From contig NZ_CP094264.1 of the NCBI RefSeq assembly GCF_023614235.1, positions 2,294,001-2,358,000 of the forward strand: 64,000 nucleotides of DNA. Direction: 5' to 3'. The notes under the pieces were generated by a model, which saw nothing but the letters and a program-made list of their open reading frames with translations, searched no databases and was not told the DNA's origin. A program made the translations under genes and the position numbers. Every line of letters begins with the position of its first letter. Positions within the stretch are counted from its first letter, which is position 1. This document shows, piece by piece, positions 26,092 through 34,913 of the stretch. Source of the stretch: Streptomyces sp. MRC013 (lineage in GTDB: Bacteria; Actinomycetota; Actinomycetes; Streptomycetales; Streptomycetaceae).

Positions 26092-27096
26092 ATGAGTACC
26101 TCTTTACGGAGGCACGGCCCGGATTCGAACCGGGCCCCCTTCCGCCGCGTGGTCGTCACCGGCGGCTGTGGATTCGTCGGTTCACACCTGTGCGATCTGC
26201 TGCTCGACAGCGGTGTCGAGGTGGTGTGCGTGGACAACTTCCTTACGGGCACGGAGGACAACGTCGCGCACCGTCAGCTGGACGACCGGTTCGAGTTGAT
26301 GGTCCACGACGTCACCGACCCGATCCCGATACCCGGGGAAGTCGATCTCGTACTCCACCTCGCCTCGCCGGCCTCTCCGCAGGACTACCTGCGTCTGCCG
26401 GTCCAGACGCTTCAGGCCGGTTCCCTGGGAACCTTCAGCGCCTTGGAGTTGGCCAGAGAGAAGAAGTCCCGCTTCGTACTCGCCTCCACCTCCGAGGTGT
26501 ACGGCGACCCGCTGGAGCACCCTCAGCGGGAGTCCTACTGGGGCAACGTCAACCCGGTGGGGCCGCGCAGCGTGTACGACGAGGCGAAGAGGTTCGCGGA
26601 GGCGGCGACCACCGCCTACCGCGCCGAGCACGGTGTCGACACCGCGATCGTGCGGATCTTCAACACGTTCGGGCCGCGGATGCGCGCGGAGGACGGGCGA
26701 GCGGTACCGAACTTCATCCGCCAGGCGTTGGCGGGCGAGCCACTGACCGTCACCGGCGACGGCTCGCAGACGCGGTCCCTGTGCTACGTCGGCGACACGG
26801 TCAGGGGCATCCTCGCCGTCGCCGCGGGCAGCCACCCCGGCCCCGTCAACCTGGGCAATCCCGCCGAGACCACGGTCTTGGAACTCGCACACCTGGTGCG
26901 TGAACTGACTGGCTCCGCCGCACCCGTCGAGTTCGTCGACCGCCCGGTCGACGACCCGGAGCGCCGCAGACCGGACATCGCCCTCGCCTGGGAGCAGTTC
27001 GGCTGGAAGCCGGAGACCGATCCCCGCAAGGGCCTGAGCACCACCATCGACTGGTTCGCCGCACAGCTCAACGACACCGCAGTGAGGGAACGATGA
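26092..27096 (+). CDS. NAD-dependent epimerase/dehydratase (UDP-glucuronate decarboxylase-like)
   Basis: A 334-aa extended SDR sugar-nucleotide enzyme. It has the NAD-binding motif [10 protein letters not shown], the catalytic Ser/Thr in [13 protein letters not shown] (Y-x3-K), and FNTFGPRM as in UXS/RmlB relatives. The YDEAKRFAE block is closest to UDP-glucuronate decarboxylases, which make UDP-xylose. The start at 26092 has a TGAGG site. The first 16 residues come from a tRNA-like stretch and are not part of the fold, so a GTG near 26147 may be the ancestral start. It is coupled to the next gene by ATGA. Confidence 0.8.
   Translation: MSTSLRRHGPDSNRAPFRRVVVTGGCGFVGSHLCDLLLDSGVEVVCVDNFLTGTEDNVAHRQLDDRFELMVHDVTDPIPIPGEVDLVLHLASPASPQDYLRLPVQTLQAGSLGTFSALELAREKKSRFVLASTSEVYGDPLEHPQRESYWGNVNPVGPRSVYDEAKRFAEAATTAYRAEHGVDTAIVRIFNTFGPRMRAEDGRAVPNFIRQALAGEPLTVTGDGSQTRSLCYVGDTVRGILAVAAGSHPGPVNLGNPAETTVLELAHLVRELTGSAAPVEFVDRPVDDPERRRPDIALAWEQFGWKPETDPRKGLSTTIDWFAAQLNDTAVRER
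26111..26134 (-). other. tRNA T-arm-like sequence inside a gene start
   Basis: On the minus strand the sequence reads a 5-bp stem CCCGG, the loop TTCGAAT, the closing CCGGG, then a 7-base acceptor-like CCGTGCC. This is the 3' quarter of a tRNA, but the other arms are absent. It lies within codons 7-15 of the first epimerase gene, between decayed DNA and the glycan cluster. It may be an old attachment-site remnant, or chance. Confidence 0.35.
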
Positions 27097-27806
27097 CGCG
27101 TCACGCACCACGAATGACGGAGTCCGCCGAGGCCCTGTCGCACAGGCAGCAGCTCGGCGACGGGTTCCTCCAGGACTTCCGTGCGGACGGCTACGCGGTC
27201 TTATCCCAGAAGATCGCGGGAGAGTCCCTCGAAGCCCTCCGCACGGAGGCTGATGCCCTGATCCGGCGCTTCACCCAGGACGGGTTCCGCTCGGACGACT
27301 ACTGGCACTTCACCCCCGCGGGCACGGACGCGCCCGTTCTTTACCGCATCCACAACCTGGAGAACCAGGGCTCCCCGGCGGCGACACGCCTCTACGCCGA
27401 CGACAGCCCTCTGCACCCGATGGCCATCGCCATCCTCGGCGGGCCCGTACGCGCCACCGCCTGCGCCATGATCGTCAAGCTGCCGGGAGTGGCCGCTCCA
27501 GTGCCCTGGCATCGTGACCGGACCAATGTTCCTCCGCACACCGTGTGCAACCTCAGCGTCTTCCTCGACGACTCCGACGTGGGCAACGGATGCCTTGAGT
27601 TCGTTCCTGGCTCCCACCTGACGCCCGACGCGGAAGAGGCCGAGGCGCTCCAGGCGCGGGGTCCGGTCCGCGCCCTCCCGCTCTCGGCCGGTGACATCGC
27701 CGTACACGACGTACGTATCGCCCACGCCTCGCGCCGCAACACCTCCCCGAGGATCCGCCGCAGCATCGTCATCGAGTTCGCCCCCGCCGACCGGGAGCTG
27801 TCGTGA
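27093..27806 (+). CDS. Phytanoyl-CoA dioxygenase (PhyH)-family oxygenase
   Basis: A 237-aa Fe(II)/2-oxoglutarate oxygenase. It has the metal-binding HRD motif in [11 protein letters not shown], the distal His in IAHAS followed by [10 protein letters not shown] with the oxoglutarate-binding Arg, and the conserved [11 protein letters not shown] loop. It would hydroxylate or otherwise oxidise a small-molecule or sugar-linked substrate. Its place between a sugar-nucleotide SDR and a glycosyltransferase suggests tailoring of a glycan or glycosylated metabolite. Overlaps both neighbours by 4 bases. Confidence 0.85.
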   Translation: MTRHAPRMTESAEALSHRQQLGDGFLQDFRADGYAVLSQKIAGESLEALRTEADALIRRFTQDGFRSDDYWHFTPAGTDAPVLYRIHNLENQGSPAATRLYADDSPLHPMAIAILGGPVRATACAMIVKLPGVAAPVPWHRDRTNVPPHTVCNLSVFLDDSDVGNGCLEFVPGSHLTPDAEEAEALQARGPVRALPLSAGDIAVHDVRIAHASRRNTSPRIRRSIVIEFAPADRELS

Positions 27807-28846
27807 CCATCCCCAACCCCACTGGCGAGAGTGCCAGGGTGCGGGTGGCCACCATCACGGTGGGCACCAACGAGTCCCGTTGGCTGGAGCCTTGCTTCGC
27901 CACGCTCCTGGACAGCGACGTCCCCGGGATCGACCTGACGGTCTGGTACGTGGACAACGACTCATACGACGGCAGCACGGCCTTCGTCAAGGACCGTTTT
28001 CCCGAGGTGCGGGTCATCCAGAACGAGAGCAACGTCGGCTTCGCCCGCGCCAACAACATCGGCATGCGCGCGGCCCTCGCCGACGGCGCCGACTACGTCT
28101 TCCTCGTCAACCCGGACACCCAGACCCCGAAGTCGCTGGTGCGCGACCTGGCCGAGTTCATGGAGACCTGGACCGACTACGGCGTGGTCGGCCCCATGCA
28201 GTACGAGTACGACGAGTCGGGCAGCACCGCTTTGGGCGCGTACAACGACTGGTCGAAGTCCGCTCTGCGCTGGGGCGAGCAGCACGCCTTCGCCGGCGAC
28301 TGGCCGAACCACCCCTCGCCGGCCAGCCCACCCGAAGGCCGGGCCCCGAACACCCTGGAGCACGCGTACGTCCAGGGCTCCGCCTTCTTCGTACGTGCCG
28401 CGCTGCTGCGCACCGTCGGACTCCTCGACGAGGTCTTCCACACGTACTACGAGGAGACCGACCTGTGCCGCCGCTCCCGCTGGGCCGGATGGCGCGTCGC
28501 GCTCCTGCTCGACGTCGGCATACAGCACTTCGGCGGTGGGGGAACGGCTGGCAGCAGCTATCGGCGCGTCCAGATGCGCCGCAACCGCTACTACTACCTC
28601 CTCACCGACATCGACTGGCGCCCGCTGCCCATGCTGAGCCTGGCGTCCCGGTGGCTGAGGGACGATCTGCGCGGACGTGGCGTGGGCGGAGTGACCACCT
28701 GGTGGCGCGGGACCTGGGAAACCGCGAAAGCCGTGTGCTGGCTCGTGCGCCGCGCACCTCTGATCCGGGCCCGGCGACGTGCCCACCGCCGGCTCGGCTC
28801 GCCGACGGGCAGCCACGCTCAACCGCAGGCAAGGGGTGCGCAATGA
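27803..28846 (+). CDS. Family 2 glycosyltransferase (rhamnosyltransferase-like)
   Basis: A 347-aa GT-A enzyme. Its nucleotide-binding start is VRVATITVGTNES. The NESNVGFARANNIG block and the DxD-like VNPDTQ are typical of WbbL/RfbF-type GT2 proteins, and the YYEETDLCRRSRWAGW acceptor-region motif is present. C-terminal residues 270-320 are basic and may touch the membrane. GTG start with GGGAG upstream. It adds a sugar to a lipid-linked or metabolite acceptor in the same coupled operon. Confidence 0.88.
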   Translation: MTIPNPTGESARVRVATITVGTNESRWLEPCFATLLDSDVPGIDLTVWYVDNDSYDGSTAFVKDRFPEVRVIQNESNVGFARANNIGMRAALADGADYVFLVNPDTQTPKSLVRDLAEFMETWTDYGVVGPMQYEYDESGSTALGAYNDWSKSALRWGEQHAFAGDWPNHPSPASPPEGRAPNTLEHAYVQGSAFFVRAALLRTVGLLDEVFHTYYEETDLCRRSRWAGWRVALLLDVGIQHFGGGGTAGSSYRRVQMRRNRYYYLLTDIDWRPLPMLSLASRWLRDDLRGRGVGGVTTWWRGTWETAKAVCWLVRRAPLIRARRRAHRRLGSPTGSHAQPQARGAQ

Positions 28847-29898
28847 CCACACCCCGGATTCTGTTCGCCGGCGTCTTCCACTGGAACGCGGGCTCCAGCC
28901 ACATGATCGCCGAGTACGCCCGGGTCGCCTCGGCATCCGGATGCGAGGTCGGCGTCTCAAGCCAACTGTCGCGCCTGGACGGCACGGTGAACGGCCACCT
29001 GCCTCTCGTGGACGACATCAGCTGGGCCACCCACCTGGTCCTCGTCTTCGAGAGCAGGCAGTTCCTCTCGCCCGAGCAGCGTGAACTCTGCGAGGCCGTG
29101 CCGCGGCAGCGGCGCATCATCATCGATCCCGACGGCCACTGGGGCCCGTACGTCACCGCCGGCGCGGACGACAACGCGGGTGCCGACACCATCGAGTCCT
29201 GGCACAAGCTGTATGCCGACCTCAGCGATCTGATCCTGCAGCCGCGCATGAACGAACGCCTCCCCGACGGGGCCGAGTTCTTCAGCTACTTCGGAATGCC
29301 GGACATCCACCGGCTCGCCAGCGACCTCCCGCACCCGCGGGCACTGCCGTACGAGCTGCAGTACGTCGGCGCGAACTGGTGGCGCTGGAGCGAGATGACC
29401 AGCCTCATCCGGGCCGCGGCCGACGCCCAGCCGCCGATCCGACGCATCCGCGTGTGCGGACGCTGGTGGACCGGCGACCCGCACCCCGTCCACCAGACGG
29501 CCACCACCAACGTGCCCGGCTGGATGCGGGATCACGGTGTCGAGGTGGCGCCACCCGTTCCGTTCGGGCACGTGGTCTCCGCCATGTCCCAGGCGGCGAT
29601 CACGCCGGTACTGGCTCGTCCGCTGCTCTCGCGGATGGAGCTGCTGACCCCCCGCATGTTCGAAACCCTCGCCTCGGGCAGCATCCCCGCGCTCTGGCCG
29701 GACCTGGGCTACCTGTCCGCGCTCTACGGCGACGACGTGGAGCTCTTTCTGCTCGACGACGATCCGGCCGACAGCCTCGCCCGGATGATCCGTGAGCCGA
29801 TCCGGTACCGCGAGCGGCTGGCGACCATCCAGCGCCGAGTACACGAACGCTTCAACTACCGCGCGGTTCTGGCGGAACTCATCCGGTTCACCCGATGA
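28843..29898 (+). CDS. GT-B-type glycosyltransferase (CgeB/GT1-like)
   Basis: A 351-aa protein with a Rossmann-like opening (ILFAGVFHWNAGSS) and a C-terminal PRMFETLASGSIPALWPD block, which is the donor-binding region of CgeB-type and family 4 transferases, followed by a terminal helix with RRVHERFNYRAVL. No signal or membrane span. Overlaps both neighbours (ATGA). Which sugar is moved cannot be read from sequence. It is one of four transferases in the cluster. Confidence 0.7.
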   Translation: MTTPRILFAGVFHWNAGSSHMIAEYARVASASGCEVGVSSQLSRLDGTVNGHLPLVDDISWATHLVLVFESRQFLSPEQRELCEAVPRQRRIIIDPDGHWGPYVTAGADDNAGADTIESWHKLYADLSDLILQPRMNERLPDGAEFFSYFGMPDIHRLASDLPHPRALPYELQYVGANWWRWSEMTSLIRAAADAQPPIRRIRVCGRWWTGDPHPVHQTATTNVPGWMRDHGVEVAPPVPFGHVVSAMSQAAITPVLARPLLSRMELLTPRMFETLASGSIPALWPDLGYLSALYGDDVELFLLDDDPADSLARMIREPIRYRERLATIQRRVHERFNYRAVLAELIRFTR

Positions 29899-29915
29899 TC
29901 CCTGAGAGGTCTGCT

Positions 29916-31127
29916 GTGTCCAACGTCCTGATCACCGGCATCACCAGCTGTGAGAGTCGCGGCGTCGAGGCCCTGGCCCGCTCCATCATCGAGCAGCTGA
30001 ACACCGAAGGCCCCGGGGGAGGCGACAACGTCACCGTCCTCACCCAGACCCCGGTGCTCGACGCGGAATCCCTCGCCCCCACCAGCGCCCGTTGCGTGGC
30101 CGACCCGTTCGTCGTTTCCCGCTCCTGGCAGCAGATGCGCCCCCAGGAGAGCCCCGCCGAACTGGCCGAACGCCGCGAACAGCTCTTCGCCCAAACCGAT
30201 CTGGTCATCGCGACCGGGGGCGACCTGCATACCTCGGACTACGGCGTCTCCACGCCGTACCTCCGGGTCCTCACCGCCGCGCAACAGCGGGACATCCCGA
30301 CGGCCATGATCGGCCAGTCCGTCGGCCCCTTCGACGACCCGGCCGATGCCGAGGCATGGCTCGCGGTCGCCAGCCGGTGCGATCTCCTCACCGTCCGGGA
30401 GAGCGTCTCCCTCAACTACCTCGTGGGCAAGCTCGGCCTTCCCGAACACCGTGTGCGGCTGTCCTCCGACCCCGCCTTCCTGCTGCCGGCCGCTACCGGC
30501 GAGCGAACAGCGGCCGTGCTCGGGCCTCTGGGGCTCGCCCCCGAAGACCCCTACCTCTGCCTCGCCCCCAGCCAGGGCATCACCCGCTTCAGCACCCTGG
30601 AGGAGTCCCAGCACGCGGCAGCACTGACGCGACTCGCCACCTCCCTCGTCCGCACCCGGAAGATGCCGGTCGTCCTCGTGCCGCACTGCCACGACTCCCG
30701 ACCGCACAACGACGACCGGATCCTCGCCGCCCGTATCGCCGAAGCCGCCGGGATGCCCGAGGTCATGGCGCTGCCCGGCGCGCTGACGGCATCCGACTAC
30801 AAGGGCGTGCTGTCACAGGCCGAACTTGTCATCTCCGAGCGCCTGCACGCCGCGATCGGCGCACTGTCCGGCGGCGCCCCGGCCATCGCGATCGGCCACT
30901 CGCACAAGTTCAACGGAGTGCTCGCCGAAACCTACGGTCACACGGTCGACGTCGACGGCATCCACGCGGACGTCCGCGCTTTCGCCCAGAACGCCACGGT
31001 CATCGGCCGGATCGTCAATGACACCGACGCGACCGTGCTGCGCACCACCCTGCGTCAGCGGCTCCCGCTGATCGCGGACCGCGCCCGCAGCGACTTCGCT
31101 CAGATCAACAAGCTCCTCGGAGCCTGA
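29916..31127 (+). CDS. Polysaccharide pyruvyltransferase-family protein
   Basis: A 403-aa WcaK/CsaB-like protein: an N-terminal Rossmann half (VLITGITSCESRGVEAL), DLVIATGGDLH, GQSVGPF, and the C-terminal ISERLHAAIGALSGG and SHKFNGVL blocks characteristic of the family, which transfers pyruvate from PEP to a sugar as a ketal. I chose the GTG at 29916 because GAGAGG lies six bases upstream. The ATG at 29895, overlapping the previous stop, has no ribosome site. Its presence argues that the cluster makes an anionic, cell-surface type glycan. Confidence 0.85.
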   Translation: MSNVLITGITSCESRGVEALARSIIEQLNTEGPGGGDNVTVLTQTPVLDAESLAPTSARCVADPFVVSRSWQQMRPQESPAELAERREQLFAQTDLVIATGGDLHTSDYGVSTPYLRVLTAAQQRDIPTAMIGQSVGPFDDPADAEAWLAVASRCDLLTVRESVSLNYLVGKLGLPEHRVRLSSDPAFLLPAATGERTAAVLGPLGLAPEDPYLCLAPSQGITRFSTLEESQHAAALTRLATSLVRTRKMPVVLVPHCHDSRPHNDDRILAARIAEAAGMPEVMALPGALTASDYKGVLSQAELVISERLHAAIGALSGGAPAIAIGHSHKFNGVLAETYGHTVDVDGIHADVRAFAQNATVIGRIVNDTDATVLRTTLRQRLPLIADRARSDFAQINKLLGA

Positions 31128-31140
31128 ACCACCAGTCGCA

Positions 31141-31155
31141 CAGGCGGTCCGCCTG
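31141..31155. repeat. Inverted repeat CAGGCGG-T-CCGCCTG
   Basis: A perfect 7-bp inverted repeat with a single central base in the only sizeable gap (106 bp) of the nine-gene cluster. It might be a regulatory site, or a hairpin that tunes expression of the downstream half. Confidence 0.35.
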
Positions 31156-31233
31156 CCCGCACCACATCGCGCACGACCCGCCGCAGCCCACTCCGGGGCC
31201 GCGGCGGACCCCACTCACCAAGGGAGACACGCC

Positions 31234-32253
31234 ATGCCCACACATCTGGTGACCGGCGGCGCCGGCTTCATCGGGTCCCACCTTGCCGCGTCCTTGATCG
31301 AGCGCGGCGACGACGTCGTCGTCCTGGACAACCTCGACGGCGGCAAGACCGAGAACGTGCCCGACGGCGCGACCCTCGTCGTCGGCTCGGTCGCCGACCA
31401 GGCCACGGTCGCAGAACTCTTCGCCTCGTACCGCTTCGACGGTGTCTACCACCTGGCCGCCTTCGCCGCCGAAGGCATCAGCCACGCCGTCAAGCACCAC
31501 AACTACTCCGTCAACCTGCTCGGCAGCATCAACCTGATCAACGCCTCGCTGGCCGCCAAGGTCAGGTTCTTCGGCTTCGCCTCGTCGGTCGCCGTGTACG
31601 GCCACGGACACGTCCCCATGCGCGAGGACGAGCGGCCCGTCCCCGCCGACAGCTACGGCAACGCGAAACTCGCCGTGGAGCGCGAACTCGCCGTCACCAT
31701 GCAGCTTCAGGGTCTGCCGTACTTCGCCCTGCGCATGCACAACGTCTACGGCGAGCGGCAGAACATGGGCGACCCTTACCGCAACGCCGTCGCCATCTTC
31801 CTCAACCAGATCATGCGCGACGAGCCGATCAGCGTGTACGGAGACGGCAGCCAGATCCGCGCCTTCACCTACGCCCCGGACATCGTCGGCACCTTCCTCG
31901 CCGCCGACCAGCCGGCCGCCTGGGGCCAGGTCTTCAACGTCGGCTCCTCGCACACGAGCACCGTGCTGGACATGGCGCACGCCGTGCGCACCGCCATGGG
32001 CGTCCCCGACCACCCCATCAAGCACCTGACGGCCCGCGACGAGGTCCACGCCGCGTACACCGACAACAGCCTCGCCCGTAGAACGCTCGGCGACTGGACC
32101 GACACCCCGCTCGCCGAAGGTCTGCGACGCACCGCGGCCTGGGCCCGTGAGCACGGCCCCGTGGAACCCGCGACCTCCCTCAGCATCGAGAACGACACCG
32201 CGGACCGGCCCGAGTGGTTCACCTGGGCCGCCGGACGGGCGGCCACGTCATGA
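31234..32253 (+). CDS. NAD-dependent epimerase (UDP-glucose 4-epimerase-like)
   Basis: A 339-aa extended SDR: TGGAGFIGSH at residues 7-16, catalytic Ser in GFASSVAVYG, YGNAK as the Y-x3-K pair, and MHNVYGERQNMGDPYRNAV, the substrate loop typical of GalE-like and related epimerases. It would interconvert or modify a nucleotide sugar for the transferases around it. ATG with GGGAG upstream. The stop overlaps the ATG of the HAD gene. The second SDR of the cluster suggests a two-step sugar-nucleotide route, or two different donor sugars. Confidence 0.85.
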   Translation: MPTHLVTGGAGFIGSHLAASLIERGDDVVVLDNLDGGKTENVPDGATLVVGSVADQATVAELFASYRFDGVYHLAAFAAEGISHAVKHHNYSVNLLGSINLINASLAAKVRFFGFASSVAVYGHGHVPMREDERPVPADSYGNAKLAVERELAVTMQLQGLPYFALRMHNVYGERQNMGDPYRNAVAIFLNQIMRDEPISVYGDGSQIRAFTYAPDIVGTFLAADQPAAWGQVFNVGSSHTSTVLDMAHAVRTAMGVPDHPIKHLTARDEVHAAYTDNSLARRTLGDWTDTPLAEGLRRTAAWAREHGPVEPATSLSIENDTADRPEWFTWAAGRAATS

Positions 32254-33005
32254 CGCGCAGCACCCTGGCCGTCGACGTCGGCGGCGTCCTCTACTACGAC
32301 GAGCCCTTCGACCTCGCCTGGCTCCAGGGCGTCTGGGAGCTCACGCGCGCGGACGATCCCACCTGCGCCATGGACGCCTTCCTCCAGGCCATGCGCGACT
32401 TCTACCAGGGCCGCGCGCCCGGATCACCCCCGCCCAGCCTGTTCCCGCCCAACGGCACGAAAAGCTGGCAGGACGTCCGCGAACGCTGGACCTCGTTGGT
32501 CCAGCCCGTTCCCGGAGCCGTCGACGCCCTCAGCCACCTCGCCGAGGAGTACGAGGTGTGCATCGTCGCCAACCAGCCCCCGGAATGCCTCGCCGCCCTA
32601 CGCACCCTCGGAATCGAGCAGCAAGTCCAACTCGTCGCGCTCGACTCCCTCGTCGGCTACGCCAAACCCGACCCCCGCCTCTTCAAGTGGGCCATGGACC
32701 AGCTGAGCTGGAAGCCGGAACACACCACGGTCATCGGCGACCGGCCCGACCACGACGCCGCTCCGGCACTCGCTCTCGGCTGCTCGGCAGCGATCGTCCA
32801 CGTCGACAGCGGCTGGAGCGCGCCTGCTGGGGTCGCTCCCGAGATCGTGACCGCATACCGAGAGCTGAAAATCCAACGCGTCCACACAACCGAGGGAAGC
32901 GCGAGGCACTGGGCCATCGCCGCCCTCGGAGAACTGGCCGATGTGCTGCGGACCATCAGCCACCAAGAGCGCAGCCCACGCCCCCGCCAGGAGGTGCGCC
33001 CATGA
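32250..33005 (+). CDS. HAD-superfamily hydrolase
   Basis: A 251-aa phosphatase-type protein. Motif I is altered: AVDVGGVLYY has Asp-x-Gly instead of the usual DxDxT/V. Motif II is IVANQP, motif III the Lys in GYAKPDP, and motif IV GDRPDHDAAPAL. The DVGGVLY form occurs in many functional HAD proteins. A likely role is removal of phosphate from a sugar phosphate or pathway intermediate. Coupled to both neighbours by 4-base overlaps. Confidence 0.82.
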   Translation: MTRSTLAVDVGGVLYYDEPFDLAWLQGVWELTRADDPTCAMDAFLQAMRDFYQGRAPGSPPPSLFPPNGTKSWQDVRERWTSLVQPVPGAVDALSHLAEEYEVCIVANQPPECLAALRTLGIEQQVQLVALDSLVGYAKPDPRLFKWAMDQLSWKPEHTTVIGDRPDHDAAPALALGCSAAIVHVDSGWSAPAGVAPEIVTAYRELKIQRVHTTEGSARHWAIAALGELADVLRTISHQERSPRPRQEVRP

Positions 33006-33901
33006 CCGTCGGCGCCGACTTACCTCTCACCATCGTCATCTGCAGCAACCGCCCCGACAGCCTGCCGGCAGCTGTCACCCGCACGGCCGCGACCATGGGC
33101 CCCAGGGACCGCATCCTGGTCATCGCGGACATGCCCGCCCGGCACCTGCCCCCGCTGCCCACAGACGCCTCGCCGCCCCCGTCCCGCATCCGCGTCATCT
33201 GCAACGAGGGGAACCAGGGCCTCGCCCACAGCCGCAACAAGGCCATGAAGGAGGCCACGACGCAGCACGTCGTCTTTCTCGACGACGACATCGTCCCCAC
33301 CACCGAGGCACTGACCCGGATACGCGAAGCCCTGACCGCCGGCGCACACGTCACCGGGACGAGGATCACCGCTCACCTTCAAGGGCACCGCCGCCCGTGG
33401 TTCCTCACCTCGGGACAACTGCACTACCTCGGCTCCCACGCGCCGGCCCAGCCGGCGTCGATCTGGGGCGGCAGTTTCGCCATCGATGTCGAGCACGCCC
33501 GCTTGCTGGGTGTCGGCTTCGACGAGCGCCTAGGCCGGATCGGTGGCTCCCTCATCTCCGCCGAGGACACCACCTTCGTACGGGAGATGACCGCGCGCGG
33601 TGCGACCGCGACGATCCTGCACGACGCCGAGGTGCAACACCTGATCCCCGCTCACCGGCTGACCCTGTCCTACCTGCTGCGCCGCGCCTTCTGGCAGGGC
33701 CGCAGCGAAGCACGGCGTAACGACGCGCGGCGAGGCATCGCCAAGGAATGGAACCGCAACCGCTCGGGGGACGGCACCCGTCCGGTGCGGGCCACCCTCG
33801 CCCTGCTCTACACCGTCAGCGTTCTTCTCGGAGTTTGCCGGGAGGCCGTCACACGGAGCCGGACCAGCGCCGCCGACGCCGAGCCCAGGAGCGACCGATG
33901 A
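33002..33901 (+). CDS. Family 2 glycosyltransferase
   Basis: A 299-aa GT-A protein with TIVICSNRPDSL at the start, NEGNQGLAHSRNKAM, the metal-binding FLDDDIV motif, and ISAEDTTFVREM in the acceptor domain. A hydrophobic stretch near residues 265-280 may anchor it to the membrane. Starts within the stop of the HAD gene, and its own stop overlaps the next ATG. The canonical DDD motif indicates an active enzyme. Confidence 0.88.
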   Translation: MTVGADLPLTIVICSNRPDSLPAAVTRTAATMGPRDRILVIADMPARHLPPLPTDASPPPSRIRVICNEGNQGLAHSRNKAMKEATTQHVVFLDDDIVPTTEALTRIREALTAGAHVTGTRITAHLQGHRRPWFLTSGQLHYLGSHAPAQPASIWGGSFAIDVEHARLLGVGFDERLGRIGGSLISAEDTTFVREMTARGATATILHDAEVQHLIPAHRLTLSYLLRRAFWQGRSEARRNDARRGIAKEWNRNRSGDGTRPVRATLALLYTVSVLLGVCREAVTRSRTSAADAEPRSDR

Positions 33902-34899
33902 AGGTAGCCATGGTCATCCCGCCGTACCGGTACGGTGCCGACCCCAGCCAGTGGATCACTGTGCCGCCCCAGGGCTACGGCGGCATCCAGTGGGTCGTCG
34001 CCACGCTCATGGACGGACTGCTGGAGGCCGGGTGCGAGATCCTCCTCCTCGGAGCTCCAGGAAGCCCGGTCCAGGACGGCGTCACGGTGTCCGGCGCAGT
34101 GGAGACGGCCGAGATCCACGCAGCCATCGAAGCCTTCGGCCCGGACATCGTCCACGACCACTCGAACACCGCCGCACTGCCGGCCAACAACCACAGACCC
34201 ACGGTGAGCACACACCACCTCAACAGCGTGCCGGAGCTCCAGACCAACGGCATCTACCTCTCCCGCGCACAACGCACTGCCGCAGGGTCCGTCTCCGCCC
34301 CGGTGATCCGGCTACCGGTCAACCCCGCACGCTGTCAGTTCCAGGAGGTGAAGAACGACTATCTCCTCTTCCTCGGCCGGGTCTCCGCGCACAAGGGCGT
34401 GCGCGAGGCAGCGGCGTTCGCACACGCCGCCGACGTGCCGCTGACGGTCGCCGGACCGGCCTGGGAGAAGGACTACCTGGACACGCTGCTGGCCGACTTC
34501 CCGCACACCGTCCGCTATGTGGGCGAGGTCGGCGGCAGCGCCCGTACCCGGCTGATCGCGCGCGCCCGAGCGCAGCTCGTGCTGTCCCAGCCGTGGGGAG
34601 GACCGTTCGGCGGACGATGGATCGAGCCCGGTGCCACCGTGGTCTCGGAGGCCGCCGCCAGCGGTACCCCGGTGATCGCCACGGACAACGGATGTCTGCC
34701 GGAGATCGTCCCCGGCGTCGGAACGGTGCTGCCGACCGGGCGGGAGATCACACCCGGCGACGCGAAGGAGGTTCTGGCGTCGCTGCCCACGGCCCAGGCC
34801 GTGCGCGAAACAGCAGTGGATCGATGGGGCCACCACGCCATCGCCCGCCAGTACCTGGCGGTCTACAAGAGAGCGGTCAGCGGCGAGGTCTGGACGTGA
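33898..34899 (+). CDS. Family 4 glycosyltransferase
   Basis: A 333-aa GT-B enzyme: N-terminal glycine loop PPQGYGGIQW, domain linker LLFLGRVSAHKGV, and the C-terminal donor site EAAASGTPVIATDNGCLPEI. It transfers a sugar with retention from a nucleotide donor. It is the last gene of the nine-gene series. Its TGA lies in the left arm of a hairpin shared with the convergent rRNA methylase gene. Confidence 0.88.
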   Translation: MKVAMVIPPYRYGADPSQWITVPPQGYGGIQWVVATLMDGLLEAGCEILLLGAPGSPVQDGVTVSGAVETAEIHAAIEAFGPDIVHDHSNTAALPANNHRPTVSTHHLNSVPELQTNGIYLSRAQRTAAGSVSAPVIRLPVNPARCQFQEVKNDYLLFLGRVSAHKGVREAAAFAHAADVPLTVAGPAWEKDYLDTLLADFPHTVRYVGEVGGSARTRLIARARAQLVLSQPWGGPFGGRWIEPGATVVSEAAASGTPVIATDNGCLPEIVPGVGTVLPTGREITPGDAKEVLASLPTAQAVRETAVDRWGHHAIARQYLAVYKRAVSGEVWT

Positions 34900-34913
34900 C
34901 CTCGGAAGGTCAC
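34896..34913. terminator. Hairpin shared by two convergent stop codons
   Basis: GTGACCT-CGGA-AGGTCAC forms a 7-bp stem with a 4-base loop. The left arm contains the TGA of the GT4 gene and the right arm the TCA (stop on the minus strand) of the SpoU methylase gene. It probably serves as a compact bidirectional terminator. Confidence 0.6.

Noticed and set aside
26060..26190. Complete tRNA gene
   Set aside because: Only the T arm and acceptor-like bases are present. No anticodon or D arm can be folded upstream on the minus strand.
25524..26261. 245-aa minus-strand gene
   Set aside because: Low-complexity translation with no ribosome site. It overlaps the start of the epimerase gene and the decayed HATPase.
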